A DNA stretch of 64,000 nt from Streptomyces sp. RPA4-2 (GCF_012273515.2 NZ_CP050975.2:8618001-8682000); one strand, 5' to 3'. Shown: positions 29,297 to 38,356, counted from the first letter of the stretch. Notes: generated by a model from the sequence alone, not told the origin. Numbers and translations: made by a program.

Positions 29297-29848
29297 TCAA
29301 CTGCTGGCGTGGCATTTGAATTGGGCGTCGATCTGTGAGGCGGTTCTGGAACCGTCGCGGGTCCAGTACTGCCCATCGGGGACATGCGCTGCCTTGACCT
29401 TGCGGACGTTGAACACATCCCCGGTGCCGTCGTCGACTCCGGCGAACGTAACGGAGACGTCGAGATTCGCCGGCAAGGTCTTGGGGTGTGTTCCTGGCTC
29501 CGCCTTCAGGAAATCGTCCGCCTTCCACAAGGTGACCGCACCTCGCTTTCCCTCCTGGGTCTTCGGGCCGCTTGCCTGCCAGAGCAGCTTTTCGGAGTCG
29601 CTGTCGTACACCTCGACCGTTCCCACCTTGTCCGTGGGGCAGGTGGGCATCTTGACCGAGATGCGGGATCCGTCGATTCGCATGCCGACCACGAGAGACG
29701 TCGCCGGGTCGGACATGCTGTAGACGCCGTACACCCATGTGCCGACAGCGGCGAGGACTGCCAGGCCGAGTAGCGACCCCAGCAGCACGAAGGGCCAGAC
29801 GGGTCGTTGCCGGGATTGGTTCAGCAGTGGTATCCCCCGTCCCTCCAT
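29297..29848 (-). CDS. Membrane-anchored protein, probable RHS immunity protein, ~183 aa
   Basis: A short basic N-terminus ([12 protein letters not shown]) is followed by one strong membrane helix ([20 protein letters not shown]) and an extracytoplasmic domain of about 140 aa ([20 protein letters not shown], then [20 protein letters not shown], then a final FKCHASS). I recognise no family. It overlaps the end of the RHS gene by 27 bp or more on the same strand, so the two are translationally coupled. That is the usual place of an immunity gene. Start uncertain: ATG 29848 is used here, ATG 29878 and a non-ATG start nearer the GGAGG are alternatives. Confidence 0.7.
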   Translation of the reverse strand: MEGRGIPLLNQSRQRPVWPFVLLGSLLGLAVLAAVGTWVYGVYSMSDPATSLVVGMRIDGSRISVKMPTCPTDKVGTVEVYDSDSEKLLWQASGPKTQEGKRGAVTLWKADDFLKAEPGTHPKTLPANLDVSVTFAGVDDGTGDVFNVRKVKAAHVPDGQYWTRDGSRTASQIDAQFKCHASS

Positions 29849-30729
29849 CCGGCGCGGCGTTCCCAACGGTTGTGGCATGGGTTGCTTCCTGCTCTGAGGT
29901 ACATGTAGCCGAATCGCCATCCGTAGCGCATCCACTGCAGCTTATGTTTGCGTTCGTGGCGTATGCGGGCTCGGGACGTGTAGCGGTTGCTACTGGTGAA
30001 GTACGTGGTTCCGCCACGGTCGTGAAGACCGAAGCCCCCGGTGCAGACGCGCATACCATAGCGGTACCGGCATCGGTAGCCGAGATACTTGTGCCCGATG
30101 TATGCGAGGCCGACTCCGACGATGCGTGCCTGCTGCCGGTTTCTCCACCTCAGGTAGCCGCCGTAGGCGCGGCTTCCGTAGTGCCAGGCCAGTTTCGCGC
30201 CGATGCTGAGGTGGAATCCCCAGAACCTGCCGTCGAGGTCGTAGCGGTTGATCGGGTCGCCGCCGCAGTACTCGTAGGCGTTGGCCGAGCCGCCGGGCAC
30301 GGGGTCGATGGACAGGAAGCGCCCGGTGGTCGGGTCGTAGAGGCGCACTCCCATGAGGGTGGCGCCGGTGACCGTCTCGCTGGACCGCTCCTTGCTGCCG
30401 AGCCAGCCGTAACGGGTGGCGGTGGTGTCGCCCTCCGGGTTGCCGTACTCATCGAAGGCGAGTGCCGTCGGGGCCTGGCTGGTGTCCAGGGGAAGCTCCA
30501 CGGTGACGTCGCCGTGGATGTCCGTCAGCTGCAAGACGGTGCCGCCCGTGGCGCTGGTGACGGCGCCCAGATCCCCGCCGATGTCCTGGACATCGCGGCT
30601 GATCGTCGAGCTGGTCTCCTGGGTCCAGTCGGGGCTGTCGCCGTCGGAGCCGTAGTGACTGGACGTGGACCCAGTCTGGGTCCACGTGCCGCTGCTGAAC
30701 GATCTCCACCAGTCGATGGGCATTGTCAA
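29821..30729 (-). CDS. RHS-repeat protein C-terminal part with metallopeptidase-like toxin tip (5'-truncated)
   Basis: The sequence carries the last RHS units ([52 protein letters not shown]) and the conserved core end [20 protein letters not shown], then [18 protein letters not shown]. Beyond it is a variable tip of about 140 aa with an HExxH motif ([17 protein letters not shown]) and a Cys pair near the end ([20 protein letters not shown]). RHS tips are usually toxins; HExxH suggests a zinc peptidase fold (inference). The reading starts in mid-repeat at an internal ATG, with no signal peptide and none of the expected ~1000+ upstream residues, so this is a 5'-truncated or orphan tip. Confidence 0.82.
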   Translation of the reverse strand: MTMPIDWWRSFSSGTWTQTGSTSSHYGSDGDSPDWTQETSSTISRDVQDIGGDLGAVTSATGGTVLQLTDIHGDVTVELPLDTSQAPTALAFDEYGNPEGDTTATRYGWLGSKERSSETVTGATLMGVRLYDPTTGRFLSIDPVPGGSANAYEYCGGDPINRYDLDGRFWGFHLSIGAKLAWHYGSRAYGGYLRWRNRQQARIVGVGLAYIGHKYLGYRCRYRYGMRVCTGGFGLHDRGGTTYFTSSNRYTSRARIRHERKHKLQWMRYGWRFGYMYLRAGSNPCHNRWERRAGWRDGGYHC

Positions 30730-31044
30730 CCTTGCCCCGCTGGACTGGTTTACGCCCTTTGACCCCGAGCACGTCCGTGACCCCGAGCGCGGCTACCGCC
30801 ACGCGTGAACCCGCCCTGCGCGACACTCTGCCCGCCAACCGTGACGCCGCTGAAGACTTCGCACCATGACTCCGGCGTCGACGCCAGCCGAAGTACGAAA
30901 CTCACGACTCGATTTCCATCGGCCGTAGTCGGACTCCAAGGCATGTTTCGCGCACAGTGCGCACGACGACGGCCCGGGGGTGAGCTGGGATGGCACCTTC
31001 ATCAGCGCACTATGGTTGAACGGTCGCGGGGGAGAGGCGAAGCC
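30730..31044. other. No complete gene (315 bp)
   Basis: On the plus strand a short reading, [20 protein letters not shown], ends at about 30808 and looks like the tail of a lost gene that replaced the RHS N-terminus. The rest is intergenic, upstream of the WhiB-like gene. Confidence 0.4.
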
Positions 31045-31335
31045 ATGACGAGTACGAAGGCCGACTGGCGAGAGAACTCCGCCTGCGGCAGCTCCGACGC
31101 GGACGACCTGTTCGCGGACAGTCCACGCCAGAAGCAGGCCAAGGCGGTTTGCGCGAGGTGCCCGGTGCGCACCGAGTGCCTGGCCGAGGCCCTGGACGAA
31201 CGTATCGAGTTCGGTGTGTGGGGCGGCATGACCGAGCGCGAGCGCAGAGCCCTCCTGCGGCGCAAGCCGAACGTCACCTCCTGGCTCTCCGTACTGGAAG
31301 CAGCCCGGAGCAGCATGGTGTCCCGCGCCAGCTGA
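31045..31335 (+). CDS. WhiB-like protein, 96 aa
   Basis: Actinobacterial WhiB family: an iron-sulfur-binding transcription factor that acts with the primary sigma factor. The four cluster cysteines are Cys14 (SACGSSDADDLF), Cys36 and Cys39 (AVCARCPVRTEC) and Cys45. The beta-turn GVWGGM at 57-62 is followed by the basic C-terminal patch ERRALLRRK. ATG 31045 follows GGGGAGAGG. It stands alone between the RHS debris and a lipoprotein gene. It does not match a particular developmental paralogue (WhiB, WhiD, WblA) closely enough to name. Confidence 0.93.
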   Translation: MTSTKADWRENSACGSSDADDLFADSPRQKQAKAVCARCPVRTECLAEALDERIEFGVWGGMTERERRALLRRKPNVTSWLSVLEAARSSMVSRAS

Positions 31336-31611
31336 GTACGTGGTTCTGTTTACTGGTTTCGACAGCCGTTGTTCAGTTCGTCGGGAGGCACGGAATCCAC
31401 GGCGTGTTCGATGTTCATGAGAAGCGATGGCACTCGGCCCGACGAGCTACTGGATACTTCGCCCGATGCGCGTTCCTGATCGACGGCGGCAACGCGTAGA
31501 CCGTTACGACACCGGCTACGGCTGCGGCGTGTAACCGTTCTGCCTGGTTGCACGCTTCGTTGAGTAGGGGTACTCAGGCACGCCACCATGAGCGGGGGTG
31601 ATGATCAGGGC

Positions 31612-32211
31612 ATGTCGAATCGCCGCATGTTGTCCATCGCCGTGTTCGCCTCGGCCGCACTCATGACGGCCTGCGGAGTGCAGGCCGAACCCTCCGCGGA
31701 CGACAACGCGCTGGCGTCAGCCACCGCCACGCCCTCGCCATCACTCACACGAAGGCCCGAATGCGCCAAGGGAGCCGCTGACCGCGTGCCCTCGTCGTCA
31801 TCGTCGGAGGCCGCGACGACGGCTCCGGGCAGCAGCGCACTCCCGGAGAATCCGCACTACGACGAGAACCACGCGTACCGCATGTCCGGGGGACTCGCCC
31901 CCGAGAACCGGGCTGCCGGGGAGGCCAGCGTGCGTCTGCTCCATCCCGCTCTGGAGACGATGCGAAAGAACAAGCAGTTCGCCGAGAAGGACGTGCGAGC
32001 CTTTATGGCCAAGTGGGGATGCGGCGACGACAACGGGCTCGCGATCAGCTCCGGGTGGCCCCAGTACGAGCGGGTCTGGTTCTCCTTCCACAACGGCAAG
32101 GCCTGCGTTTCCGCCGAGATCACGCCGAAGGGCGTGACGACCGAGGTGTACGGCGCTTATGCCGAACCCGACCCGTCCGGGCCCTGCGTCGAGAACCGGG
32201 GCGGACACTGA
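31612..32211 (+). CDS. Putative lipoprotein, 199 aa
   Basis: The N-terminus NRRMLSIAVFASAALMTACG is a signal peptide with a lipobox-like LMTAC, so the mature protein is probably attached to the outer membrane face at that Cys. A low-complexity Ser/Ala/Thr/Pro linker (residues 30-80) precedes a globular domain of about 110 aa (LLHPALETMRKNKQFAEKDV, AFMAKWGCGDDNGLAISSGW, WFSFHNGKACVSAEITPKGV) with a possible Cys pair. Start ATG 31612 is chosen over 31588 because the signal peptide then has normal length. Function unknown. Confidence 0.8.
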   Translation: MSNRRMLSIAVFASAALMTACGVQAEPSADDNALASATATPSPSLTRRPECAKGAADRVPSSSSSEAATTAPGSSALPENPHYDENHAYRMSGGLAPENRAAGEASVRLLHPALETMRKNKQFAEKDVRAFMAKWGCGDDNGLAISSGWPQYERVWFSFHNGKACVSAEITPKGVTTEVYGAYAEPDPSGPCVENRGGH

Positions 32212-32462
32212 GCAGACCCTCGGCGCATCATGGGCCGCACGTGTTGACGCCGATCACAAGCTGCCGTGTAGTGCTCGCTCACAATCCCCCCTGCTTGTCT
32301 CTCCGAGCACTGTATGAGTCGGACACCATCACCTGGCACTAGTCAGCCACAGCGCACGCCACTGGTCGCCTGCTGAGTCCACATGCGGCGCTGAACTGCG
32401 GTGGTTCAACCGGGCGGTGGCTGCTGCTGGGGGCCCCACCGCGAGGGTGAGGGTCCCGACCA

Positions 32463-32853
32463 TCATGGTGTCCACAGCGGGGGTGTGCGGCGTGGTGTCG
32501 AGGAGTCGGCGAGCAGCGACATCACCCCTCCGGGAATGCGGAGTTGCGCCAGTGCCCAGTCGAGCGAGGCAGCTTCGGTGTGGCACATTCTGGCGATCAC
32601 GCTCGTCTGTTCGGGCAGAAGGATCCTGCGCGGGATCACGATGGTCTCGCGGACCCGGGCGAGGGGGGAGTCCTCGGAGGAACCCCTGCGCGGCCGGCCG
32701 GAGCGCGTCCTCGTCCGCGGGGAGGGGCAGGCGCCGGCGGGCGGCGTTCGAGACGACGATCCCGGCGACGTGGACGTAGTCCGCAAGGAGCGGTCCGAGG
32801 AGGTCTGTGAGTGCGTCGGTCTTGGCGGCGAGCGTCATGTCGGCGAGGGGCAT
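32463..32853 (-). pseudogene. Hypothetical gene, probably frameshifted
   Basis: From 32853 the minus strand reads MPLADMTLAAKTDALTDLLG, then DYVHVAGIVVSNAARRRLPL. Around 32700 coding character moves to another frame: RVRETIVIPRRILLPEQTSV then RMCHTEAASLDWALAQLRIP and VMSLLADSS, ending near 32463. The two halves look like one protein of about 125 aa with one indel. I recognise no family. Confidence 0.35.
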
Positions 32854-32955
32854 GGGGAGGACGCTGCCGGGGATCGAGGCGCGCTCACCGTATTACGCGC
32901 CGGGCCGCCGACGGTGCGGCGGCCCGAGAAACGGTCACGGCACTAGGGTGCCGCA

Positions 32956-33495
32956 ATGAGGTTACGCGGAGTGGTCATCGCCTTCTTCCTGGTCCCGCTG
33001 GCGTGGGGGGTGCCCCTATGTCTTTGGTCAAGGTGGATGGGTGCTGGTCCGGGCGTCTGGAACGATGTGCCTGTGCATGCTGGTGATCAGGTTGGCGAGG
33101 GTGTCTCTGCGGAGCTCGCGGTGTTTGTCCGGAACGCTGCCGACGGCCGTCCGGTGAAGATCGTTCCTTCTGTCTGCGGCGGGTGTGGCGGGCGCGTTTT
33201 CAGTGTGCTCGTTGACGATGTCGAGGGCGGAGCCGAGCGAGTGTGCGTTGGTTGCGGTGGCCGAGCGTTCATCGCGGATAGCGAGGGGTTCTGGGAGGAC
33301 GCGGATCCTGGCGAGGCGGGCTGTCCGTGCGGGGGCGAGGAGTTTGAGACGGCAGTCGCGTTCTCGCTCACCGGCGACGGGTCGGTCCGCTGGGTGACCG
33401 TTGGGCTTCGGTGCCAGAAGGACGGCGCCGCAGGGGTCTATGCCGACTGGAAGATCGATTACGGGCCCACGGATCACCTCCTGACCATGGTCTAG
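32956..33495 (+). CDS. Zinc-ribbon-like hypothetical protein, up to 179 aa
   Basis: Three paired-cysteine knots of the type CGGCGG, CVGCGG and CPCGG (residues about 74-78, 97-101 and 123-126 of the longest form) suggest a zinc-ribbon fold. The C-terminus ADWKIDYGPTDHLLTMV looks well structured. The first ~30 residues of the longest form are hydrophobic (RGVVIAFFLVPLAWGVPLCL) but may not be translated; an in-frame ATG at 33037 is an alternative start. Its stop overlaps the stop of the convergent IS110 remnant. Function unknown. Confidence 0.65.
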   Translation: MRLRGVVIAFFLVPLAWGVPLCLWSRWMGAGPGVWNDVPVHAGDQVGEGVSAELAVFVRNAADGRPVKIVPSVCGGCGGRVFSVLVDDVEGGAERVCVGCGGRAFIADSEGFWEDADPGEAGCPCGGEEFETAVAFSLTGDGSVRWVTVGLRCQKDGAAGVYADWKIDYGPTDHLLTMV

Positions 33496-33775
33496 GTCTG
33501 CGGAACGACCGTCCGAGCAAGCTGAGATTCGTAGAAGGTGCCGTCACGGAGCATCGCGAAGAGGACGTCGGCCCGCCGTCGGGCGAGGCAGAGCAGGGCC
33601 TGGGTGTGGTGCTTGCCCTGGGCGATCTTCTTGTCGTAGTAGGCCCGCGATGCCGAGTCGCTCAGAGCGGCGAACGCGGAGAGGAAGAAGGCCCGCTTGA
33701 GCTGCTTGTTTCCCCGTCTGGAGGGCTGTTCGCCGCGAATCGAGGAGCCCGAACTGCGGGTCGCCTGGGCTGCGG
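33492..33775 (-). pseudogene. IS110-family transposase remnant (C-terminal ~90 aa)
   Basis: Reads GSSIRGEQPSRRGNKQLKRA, FFLSAFAALSDSASRAYYDK, then KHHTQALLCLARRRADVLFA and MLRDGTFYE. This is the conserved C-terminus of IS110/IS116-type transposases, including the Ser of SS and the RRGNK motif. The DEDD domain is gone and an in-frame TAG lies just upstream. It is not related to the intact IS110 copy at 61288 beyond family level. Confidence 0.85.
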
Positions 33776-34092
33776 TCTATCTCGTCCACGCTGACCTCGG
33801 GACAGTAGGGAGCGGGGAAAGGCGATCCAAAAGCTCTCCAGGCCGAGACCGGCACTCGTCAAGCTGCCGGTGAGCGTCTATCCGGAGCGGAGGCTGCAGG
33901 GCTGTCGATGTAGCCGAGTGCCTCCCGCGCAGCCTGACGGAAAGCACTCCGGAGCTCGTCGTGACGCAGGAGCGCACGTGTCCACTCGCGAAGGTGTCCC
34001 GGGCCGTATCGGCAAGAAGGCGACGAGAGCAGATCCTGAATCCATGAGCTGTCGCGCCGCAGCCGCTACGTGTTGGGGCCCGGCAATCTCGA
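33776..34092. other. No complete gene (317 bp)
   Basis: On the minus strand a stretch reads EWTRALLRHDELRSAFRQAA then REALGYIDSP to a stop near 33866. This looks protein-coding, but a TAG stands upstream and there is no start. Probably the decayed tail of a small gene. Confidence 0.35.
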
Positions 34093-34293
34093 TCAGTGAA
34101 GCTGCCGTGTACACCTGCCGTCGTGCTCCCTGCGGGACCGAAACCGCGAGCCCAGGAACCAGACGGCCACGATCGACGCGGACGTCACCGCAGTGTTCAG
34201 CCAGCCCTGGTAAATGCCTGCGAGGCCGGTGACGAAGCGCATCACGATGGTGAACACGACCCAAATCATCAGCCATCGAGCAGTCTTGGCCAT
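34093..34293 (-). CDS. Small membrane protein, 66 aa
   Basis: MAKTARWLMIWVVFTIVMRF begins a first hydrophobic helix, and a second (TAVTSASIVAVWFLGSRF) follows a short turn with GIYQGWL; the tail is basic (RSRREHDGR). ATG 34293 follows GGACAGAGG, a usable ribosome site. Low GC3 for the region. No family recognised; small two-helix proteins of this size are often orphans. Confidence 0.55.
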   Translation of the reverse strand: MAKTARWLMIWVVFTIVMRFVTGLAGIYQGWLNTAVTSASIVAVWFLGSRFRSRREHDGRCTRQLH

Positions 34294-34601
34294 TGGCCTC
34301 TGTCCTCGCATAGCGCGAGCATATCGGTGGGCCTGAAGGAGAGCAGGTCAGTCGTCGATCCGAGGTGTTCCACACGAGCCGCAGACGGTCTCACTGTCGG
34401 ACACCTGCCGACGACATCCTGGGCGGTGAAACGCTGGCGCCCTGAAGGCTGCACGGTCGGCGGAGTGCTGGTCGGCCATGCCCAACGTCGTCGCACCACC
34501 TCGATGATCCGCATGCGTCCCATGATGTGTATGCACCGACTCTGTCACCAGAGGACCTGACGTCGCCGTCAGATAGTGAGTTTCGGGTTCAAAAACACCT
34601 A

Positions 34602-35005
34602 CTAGCCGAGCCGGTGCATCAGCCTCGTCGCGCCGGAGACGCTGTAGGAGACGTGAAAACTTCCTGCCGATCAAGGTGGCCACCCTCGCGGCGGTCCACA
34701 CCTGGCCTTCCACCCAGCCGTGCGCGGCCAGTCCTTGTTCAGGATATGCCGCCAGTTTCTCCAGACAGCGCGGCGACAGACGGCACCGCGATCCGCCTGG
34801 GCCACGGGAGGCCAGAGCCTCAATACCACCGTCCCGCCACAACTGATGCCATTGATAGGCCGACTTCGGACTCACCCGCAGGCGCCGTGCCACCTCCAAC
34901 TGCTTGATGCCCTACCCGAGCAACTCGGCCGCCTGCATACGTACCGTCCCCCGGCGCTGCCGCCCCGCGCCGGTCAGACTGCCCCATCCGCGTATCTCAC
35001 GCACC
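34602..35005 (-). pseudogene. IS630-family transposase remnant (N-terminal half)
   Basis: The minus strand reads RMQAAELLG, an in-frame TAG, then LEVARRLRVSPKSAYQWHQL and GGIEALASRGPGGSRCRLSP, then GQVWTAARVATLIGRKF. One extra T shifts the frame, and HVSYSVSGATRLMHRLG follows in the next frame to a stop at 34602. This is the helix-turn-helix N-terminus of IS630-type transposases. The DDE catalytic part is missing. Confidence 0.85.
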
Positions 35006-35127
35006 ACGGACACAACGGCCTCACCGAACCCAAAACTGGTCCTTGGGGAGCTTTCAGCGCGAACCCGTTCGTGGTGTCGTTCGCAGTCATGGCACCATGT
35101 TCGACATGACGACGAACCGAAAGGTCC

Positions 35128-35186
35128 ATGCCGCGTAGACGGCCAGGACACATCCGGGCCGGCATCGCTCGCCACCACCGGACACC
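35128..35186 (+). pseudogene. 5' part of a gene split by the IS21-family element
   Basis: ATG 35128 (AAAGG upstream) encodes MPRRRPGHIRAGIARHHRTP and is cut by the IS at 35187. Joined to 38362 (one ACACC kept), it gives 399 nt, exactly 133 codons including the stop. See the 3' part. Confidence 0.75.
35182..35186. repeat. Target site duplication ACACC, left copy
   Basis: ACACC directly abuts the left end TGTGAACG; an identical ACACC abuts the right end at 38357-38361. Five bp is usual for IS21-family insertions. Confidence 0.85.
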
Positions 35187-35206
35187 TGTGAACGTTCTCG
35201 TTATTC
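35187..35206. repeat. IS21 left terminal inverted repeat
   Basis: Begins TGTGA as IS21 ends do. Pairs with the complement of 38337-38356. Confidence 0.85.
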
Positions 35207-35269
35207 CCCAGGGGTAAGTTCACGTAATTCCCCAGGCCCTGGCCTCGGACGGGCGTTAGGTTGGCCAGC

Positions 35270-35794
35270 GTGAACTTGCTGGGGTGGAGCTATCGGTATG
35301 TGGGACCGCCTGATCTGCGGGCCCTTGTCCGGCCAGAGGCTGAGGGCCGAAGCATCCACTCGGTGGCGGACTTCAATGACTGGGCTTCGTCTCTGGCGGC
35401 GGTGGAGCTAGCCGAGCCTTTCACTTTTGTCATCGACTCAGCGGGTGTGCTGCGGCTCGCGCCGCGCCGGAGCGAGCACGTGGTGTGTGCCGGCGGTGGC
35501 CCTGTTCTGGGTGCCGGGGAGATGAGCTTCCGCGAAGAGTCCGGGCAGTGGGTGGTCGCCGGGGTGAGTAACCAGTCGACCGGATACTGCCCGGACATCA
35601 GCTCGTGGCCGGCCGTCGCGAAGGCTCTGGACGCAGCCGGGATCGAACACCCTCCCGGCTTCACCCACGAGGTCGTGTTCCGGCGCTGTCCCGCCTGCAG
35701 CCAGCTGAACATCGTTCGGGAGGAGGACTTCGTCTGCGTCTTCTGCGACGAGGACCTGCCCCGGGAATGGAACGTGGACTGGGCTGGGCGTTAG
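35270..35794 (+). CDS. IS21 passenger: zinc-ribbon hypothetical protein, 174 aa
   Basis: GTG 35270 (TTG 35261 is also possible) to TAG 35794. The start VNLLGWSYRYVGPPDLRALV is followed by a mixed alpha/beta region (ADFNDWASSLAAVELAEPFT, FVIDSAGVLRLAPRRSEHVV) and a C-terminal zinc ribbon FRRCPACSQLNIVREEDFVC VFC. It lies inside the IS, between its left repeats and istB, convergent with istB, and the two stops overlap by 3 bp. That compact fit and the flanking target duplication show it moves with the element. I recognise no function. Transposition helper, immunity to self-insertion and host-interaction roles are all only possible. Confidence 0.8.
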   Translation: MNLLGWSYRYVGPPDLRALVRPEAEGRSIHSVADFNDWASSLAAVELAEPFTFVIDSAGVLRLAPRRSEHVVCAGGGPVLGAGEMSFREESGQWVVAGVSNQSTGYCPDISSWPAVAKALDAAGIEHPPGFTHEVVFRRCPACSQLNIVREEDFVCVFCDEDLPREWNVDWAGR

Positions 35795-36564
35795 CGGACC
35801 GGGGGCTTGTCGGGCTTGTCGGTGGGGTTCTTGGGACGCTTGTTCGGCCGGTAGCTGGGGCCGTTCATGATGACCTGGTGGCTGGTGTTGATCAGCCGAT
35901 CCAGCAGCGACTCGGCGACGACCGGGTTCGGGAAGAGCGGATACCAGTCGCTGGGCGCCCGATTGCTGGTGATGATCAGGGACCGGCCCTGCCGTTCGCT
36001 GACCAGTTCATAGAGATCATCGGCCTGGGACGCGCCGAGCTGGCGCATGGCGAAGTCGTCGAGGATGAGCACGTCGGGCCGTACCAGTTCACGGATCCGC
36101 TTGTCCCAGGTGCGGTCCGCGTGGCCGCCGGCGAGGTCCGCGAGGATCCGGCTGGTCTTGGCGAACCGGACGTGGGCGCCCTGGCGGACGGCGAGGTGAC
36201 CGAGGGCCTGGGCGACGTGTGTCTTTCCGACTCCGACCGGGCCGAAGAGGATGACCGACTCGCCCGAGTGGAGCCAGCGCAGGGCTCCGAGGTCGCGGAT
36301 CTGGGCGGCGGGAAGCTTCGAGGAGGCAGTGAAGTCGAACTCCTCCAGGGTGACCTGCTGCTCGAACTTCGCCCGACTCAGGCGTCGTTGGAAGGCGACG
36401 GTCTCGCGGCGGGTGATCTCGTCCTGGCAGAGGACCTGCAGGAAGTCCAGGTGCCCGAGCTCGCCGCCGTGGGCCTGGGCCAGGCGGGCATCGAGGGTTT
36501 CCAGCATCCCCGAGAGCCGCAGCGACTTCAGCGACTCACGCAGGGCAGAGTCCATCACGCTCAT
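35791..36564 (-). CDS. istB: IS21 helper ATPase IstB, 257 aa
   Basis: DnaA-related AAA+ ATPase that loads and regulates the IstA transposase. Walker A is FGPVGVGKTH, Walker B is VLILDDFAM, and sensor I ITSNRAPSDW follows. The N-terminal helical region LKSLRLSGMLETLDARL matches IstB. ATG 36564 overlaps the istA stop (ATGA), the usual translational coupling. Full length. Confidence 0.96.
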   Translation of the reverse strand: MSVMDSALRESLKSLRLSGMLETLDARLAQAHGGELGHLDFLQVLCQDEITRRETVAFQRRLSRAKFEQQVTLEEFDFTASSKLPAAQIRDLGALRWLHSGESVILFGPVGVGKTHVAQALGHLAVRQGAHVRFAKTSRILADLAGGHADRTWDKRIRELVRPDVLILDDFAMRQLGASQADDLYELVSERQGRSLIITSNRAPSDWYPLFPNPVVAESLLDRLINTSHQVIMNGPSYRPNKRPKNPTDKPDKPPVR

Positions 36565-38180
36565 CAGATGCTTCCCTCAGCTTCGCCGTGGACCTGGTCG
36601 TCGTGGAGTTCATCCGCCGTCTCGAACGGGGCGACGGAGGCGAACAGCCGCTGGGGCCCGTGGAGGAAGGCCGCGGCTCCCGCGTCCCCGCTCGATTCGG
36701 GCTCCGGATCGGTCTCGGTGCCGGCGATCAGGATGCCCTTGATGGTGCGGTAGGACGGATCGCCGGCCGTGATGGCCCTCGCGCAGGCGGCCTCCAGCCT
36801 CGCGTCGCCGTACTTCTTCTTCAGCCCGAGGATCCCTTGGGCGGCGCGGAGCCGGTAGAGCGCGTTGACCTCCAGCAGCTGGTCGACCACGGTCCGGCAG
36901 GCGTCCCCGACCTCTGATGCCTGGGTGCGGCACCAGATCGGCGTGCGCATCTGGAAGGCGATCTTCTCCGGCGGGTAGTCGGTCCTGTCGGTTCGTTTTC
37001 CCTGGTCAAGGGCCACGTGGGTCTTGACCAGGTCGCCGTCGAGGAAGACCTGCACCATCGTGGCGGTCGAGCGGACGTCGACCCGGCGGCCGATCAGTTT
37101 CCAGGGCACCGAGTAGAGGGTACGGCCGACCTTGATGTGGATGTCCGGCCCGACCACCGCCGTCGACCAGCGGGCCAGCACGAACGGAGTGGGCGGCAGC
37201 GGCAGCAGGGTCTCGGCCTCGACGGCCTCGAACACCGCCATCGGGGCGGCTCCCTGCAACGGACGGCACTGCCGTCGGCCGGCCACCTTCTGGCTCCAGG
37301 TCACAGCCTCGGCCTGCATGTGCTCGATCGAGGTGAACTCCCGCCCCCGCCAGAACGAGTCCCGGATGTAGGGCATCGGGCGTTCGACCCGCGGCTTGTC
37401 CTTGGGCCGGGCGGCGCGGGCCGGATCCACCAAGGCGCCGTAGTGGGTGGCGAGCTCGGCATATGCCTTGTTGATCTTCGGGTCGTAGAGATCGGGCTTG
37501 TCGACGCCGGTCCGCAGGTTGTCCGGCACCAGCCGGCGCGGGACGCCCCCGAAGTAGCGGAAGGCGGCGACGTGGGCTTCGGTCCAGGCGTGCTGGTGGA
37601 GGTAGAGGACCGGGCGGACGAACATGTGCCGCGAGCACGGCAGCACCATCACGAAGGCCCAGATCCGGTGCCGCTTGCCGGTCTTCGGATTGGTCCACTG
37701 GCCCAGATGGCCGTAGTCGATCTGAGCCTCCGAGCCCGGCTCGACGTCATCGCGCAAGACCGTGACCTGGGACCTTGCCGTCTCATCGGGGAGCGTGGCG
37801 TGCACCCAACGGCGGAACGAGGAGATCGACACGTCCAGCTTGTGCTCGTCTCGCAGCCGCTGGTGGATCGTGGAGACGGTCACTGTCCCCAGCAGGTTCT
37901 TGATGTAGTCGCGGTGCTGGTCGATGTCGGGCCAGGTGATCTGCCGCAGCCGCCGGTCGCCGAGCTCGGGGAACCAGCCCTTGATCAGCTTGGCCCAGTC
38001 GGCCTCCCGCATCGGCGGCCCGCCCGGCGTGATCCCGGATGCCTCCGCCGGCTCCAGGTACTTCCTGATCGTCTTGCGGTCCACCCCCAGCGACGCGGCC
38101 AGCTCGCTCTTCGAGCGGCCCGCGTACCAGTGGACGTAGATCTCGGTGATGTCGACCACGACGAACGTTCTCCTTGCCAT
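36564..38180 (-). CDS. istA: IS21 transposase IstA, 538 aa
   Basis: N-terminal HTH (SKSELAASLGVDRKTIRKYL) and the DDE core: Asp in SEAQIDYGHLG, Asp in RRLVPDNLRTG and Glu in KPRVERPMPYIRD. The C-terminal beta-barrel region (VGPDIHIKVGRTLYSVPWKL) is present. Full length for this subgroup. It starts at ATG 38180, about 175 bp inside the right end; its product binds the terminal repeats and carries out cut-and-paste or circle-mediated transposition with IstB. Confidence 0.96.
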   Translation of the reverse strand: MARRTFVVVDITEIYVHWYAGRSKSELAASLGVDRKTIRKYLEPAEASGITPGGPPMREADWAKLIKGWFPELGDRRLRQITWPDIDQHRDYIKNLLGTVTVSTIHQRLRDEHKLDVSISSFRRWVHATLPDETARSQVTVLRDDVEPGSEAQIDYGHLGQWTNPKTGKRHRIWAFVMVLPCSRHMFVRPVLYLHQHAWTEAHVAAFRYFGGVPRRLVPDNLRTGVDKPDLYDPKINKAYAELATHYGALVDPARAARPKDKPRVERPMPYIRDSFWRGREFTSIEHMQAEAVTWSQKVAGRRQCRPLQGAAPMAVFEAVEAETLLPLPPTPFVLARWSTAVVGPDIHIKVGRTLYSVPWKLIGRRVDVRSTATMVQVFLDGDLVKTHVALDQGKRTDRTDYPPEKIAFQMRTPIWCRTQASEVGDACRTVVDQLLEVNALYRLRAAQGILGLKKKYGDARLEAACARAITAGDPSYRTIKGILIAGTETDPEPESSGDAGAAAFLHGPQRLFASVAPFETADELHDDQVHGEAEGSI

Positions 38181-38336
38181 CCGGGCTGACCATCGGCCTT
38201 CCGAACCACAGGCCCAGGGCCGCCCACGCGCCTCCGCGATGACCAGGTCCCTCGATCCCGAACTCCGTCGTACCCATGGCCAATTAGGAGAAGTCGGGAT
38301 GAGGAATTACATGACGCTCAAACCACCCGAGATGGG

Positions 38337-38356
38337 GAAAAACGTGAACGCTCACA
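38337..38356. repeat. IS21 right terminal inverted repeat
   Basis: Complement of the left end with three mismatches in 20. Immediately followed by the second ACACC. Confidence 0.85.

Larger units (their letters stand above)
35187..38356 (-). mobile_element. IS21-family insertion sequence with a passenger gene, 3170 bp
   Basis: Left end TGTGAACGTTCTCGTTATTC and right end (complement) TGTGAGCGTTCACGTTTTTC agree at 17 of 20 positions, and the match runs on into CCCCA. A second, inner pair of repeats (GTTCACGTAATTCCCCA at about 35218; GTCATGTAATTCCTCA, complement, at about 38302-38317) is typical of the multiple terminal repeats bound by IstA. Both ends are flanked by ACACC. Inside are istA, istB and, unlike the usual 2.0-2.5 kb elements, an extra 174-aa gene between the left end and istB. 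Everything needed for transposition appears intact. Confidence 0.9.

Noticed and set aside
30449..30838. Minus-strand open frame opposite the RHS 5' end
   Set aside because: Shadow of the RHS frame; Arg/Gly-rich and without a ribosome site.
37017..38189. 390-aa plus-strand open frame
   Set aside because: Antisense to istA; no domain resemblance.
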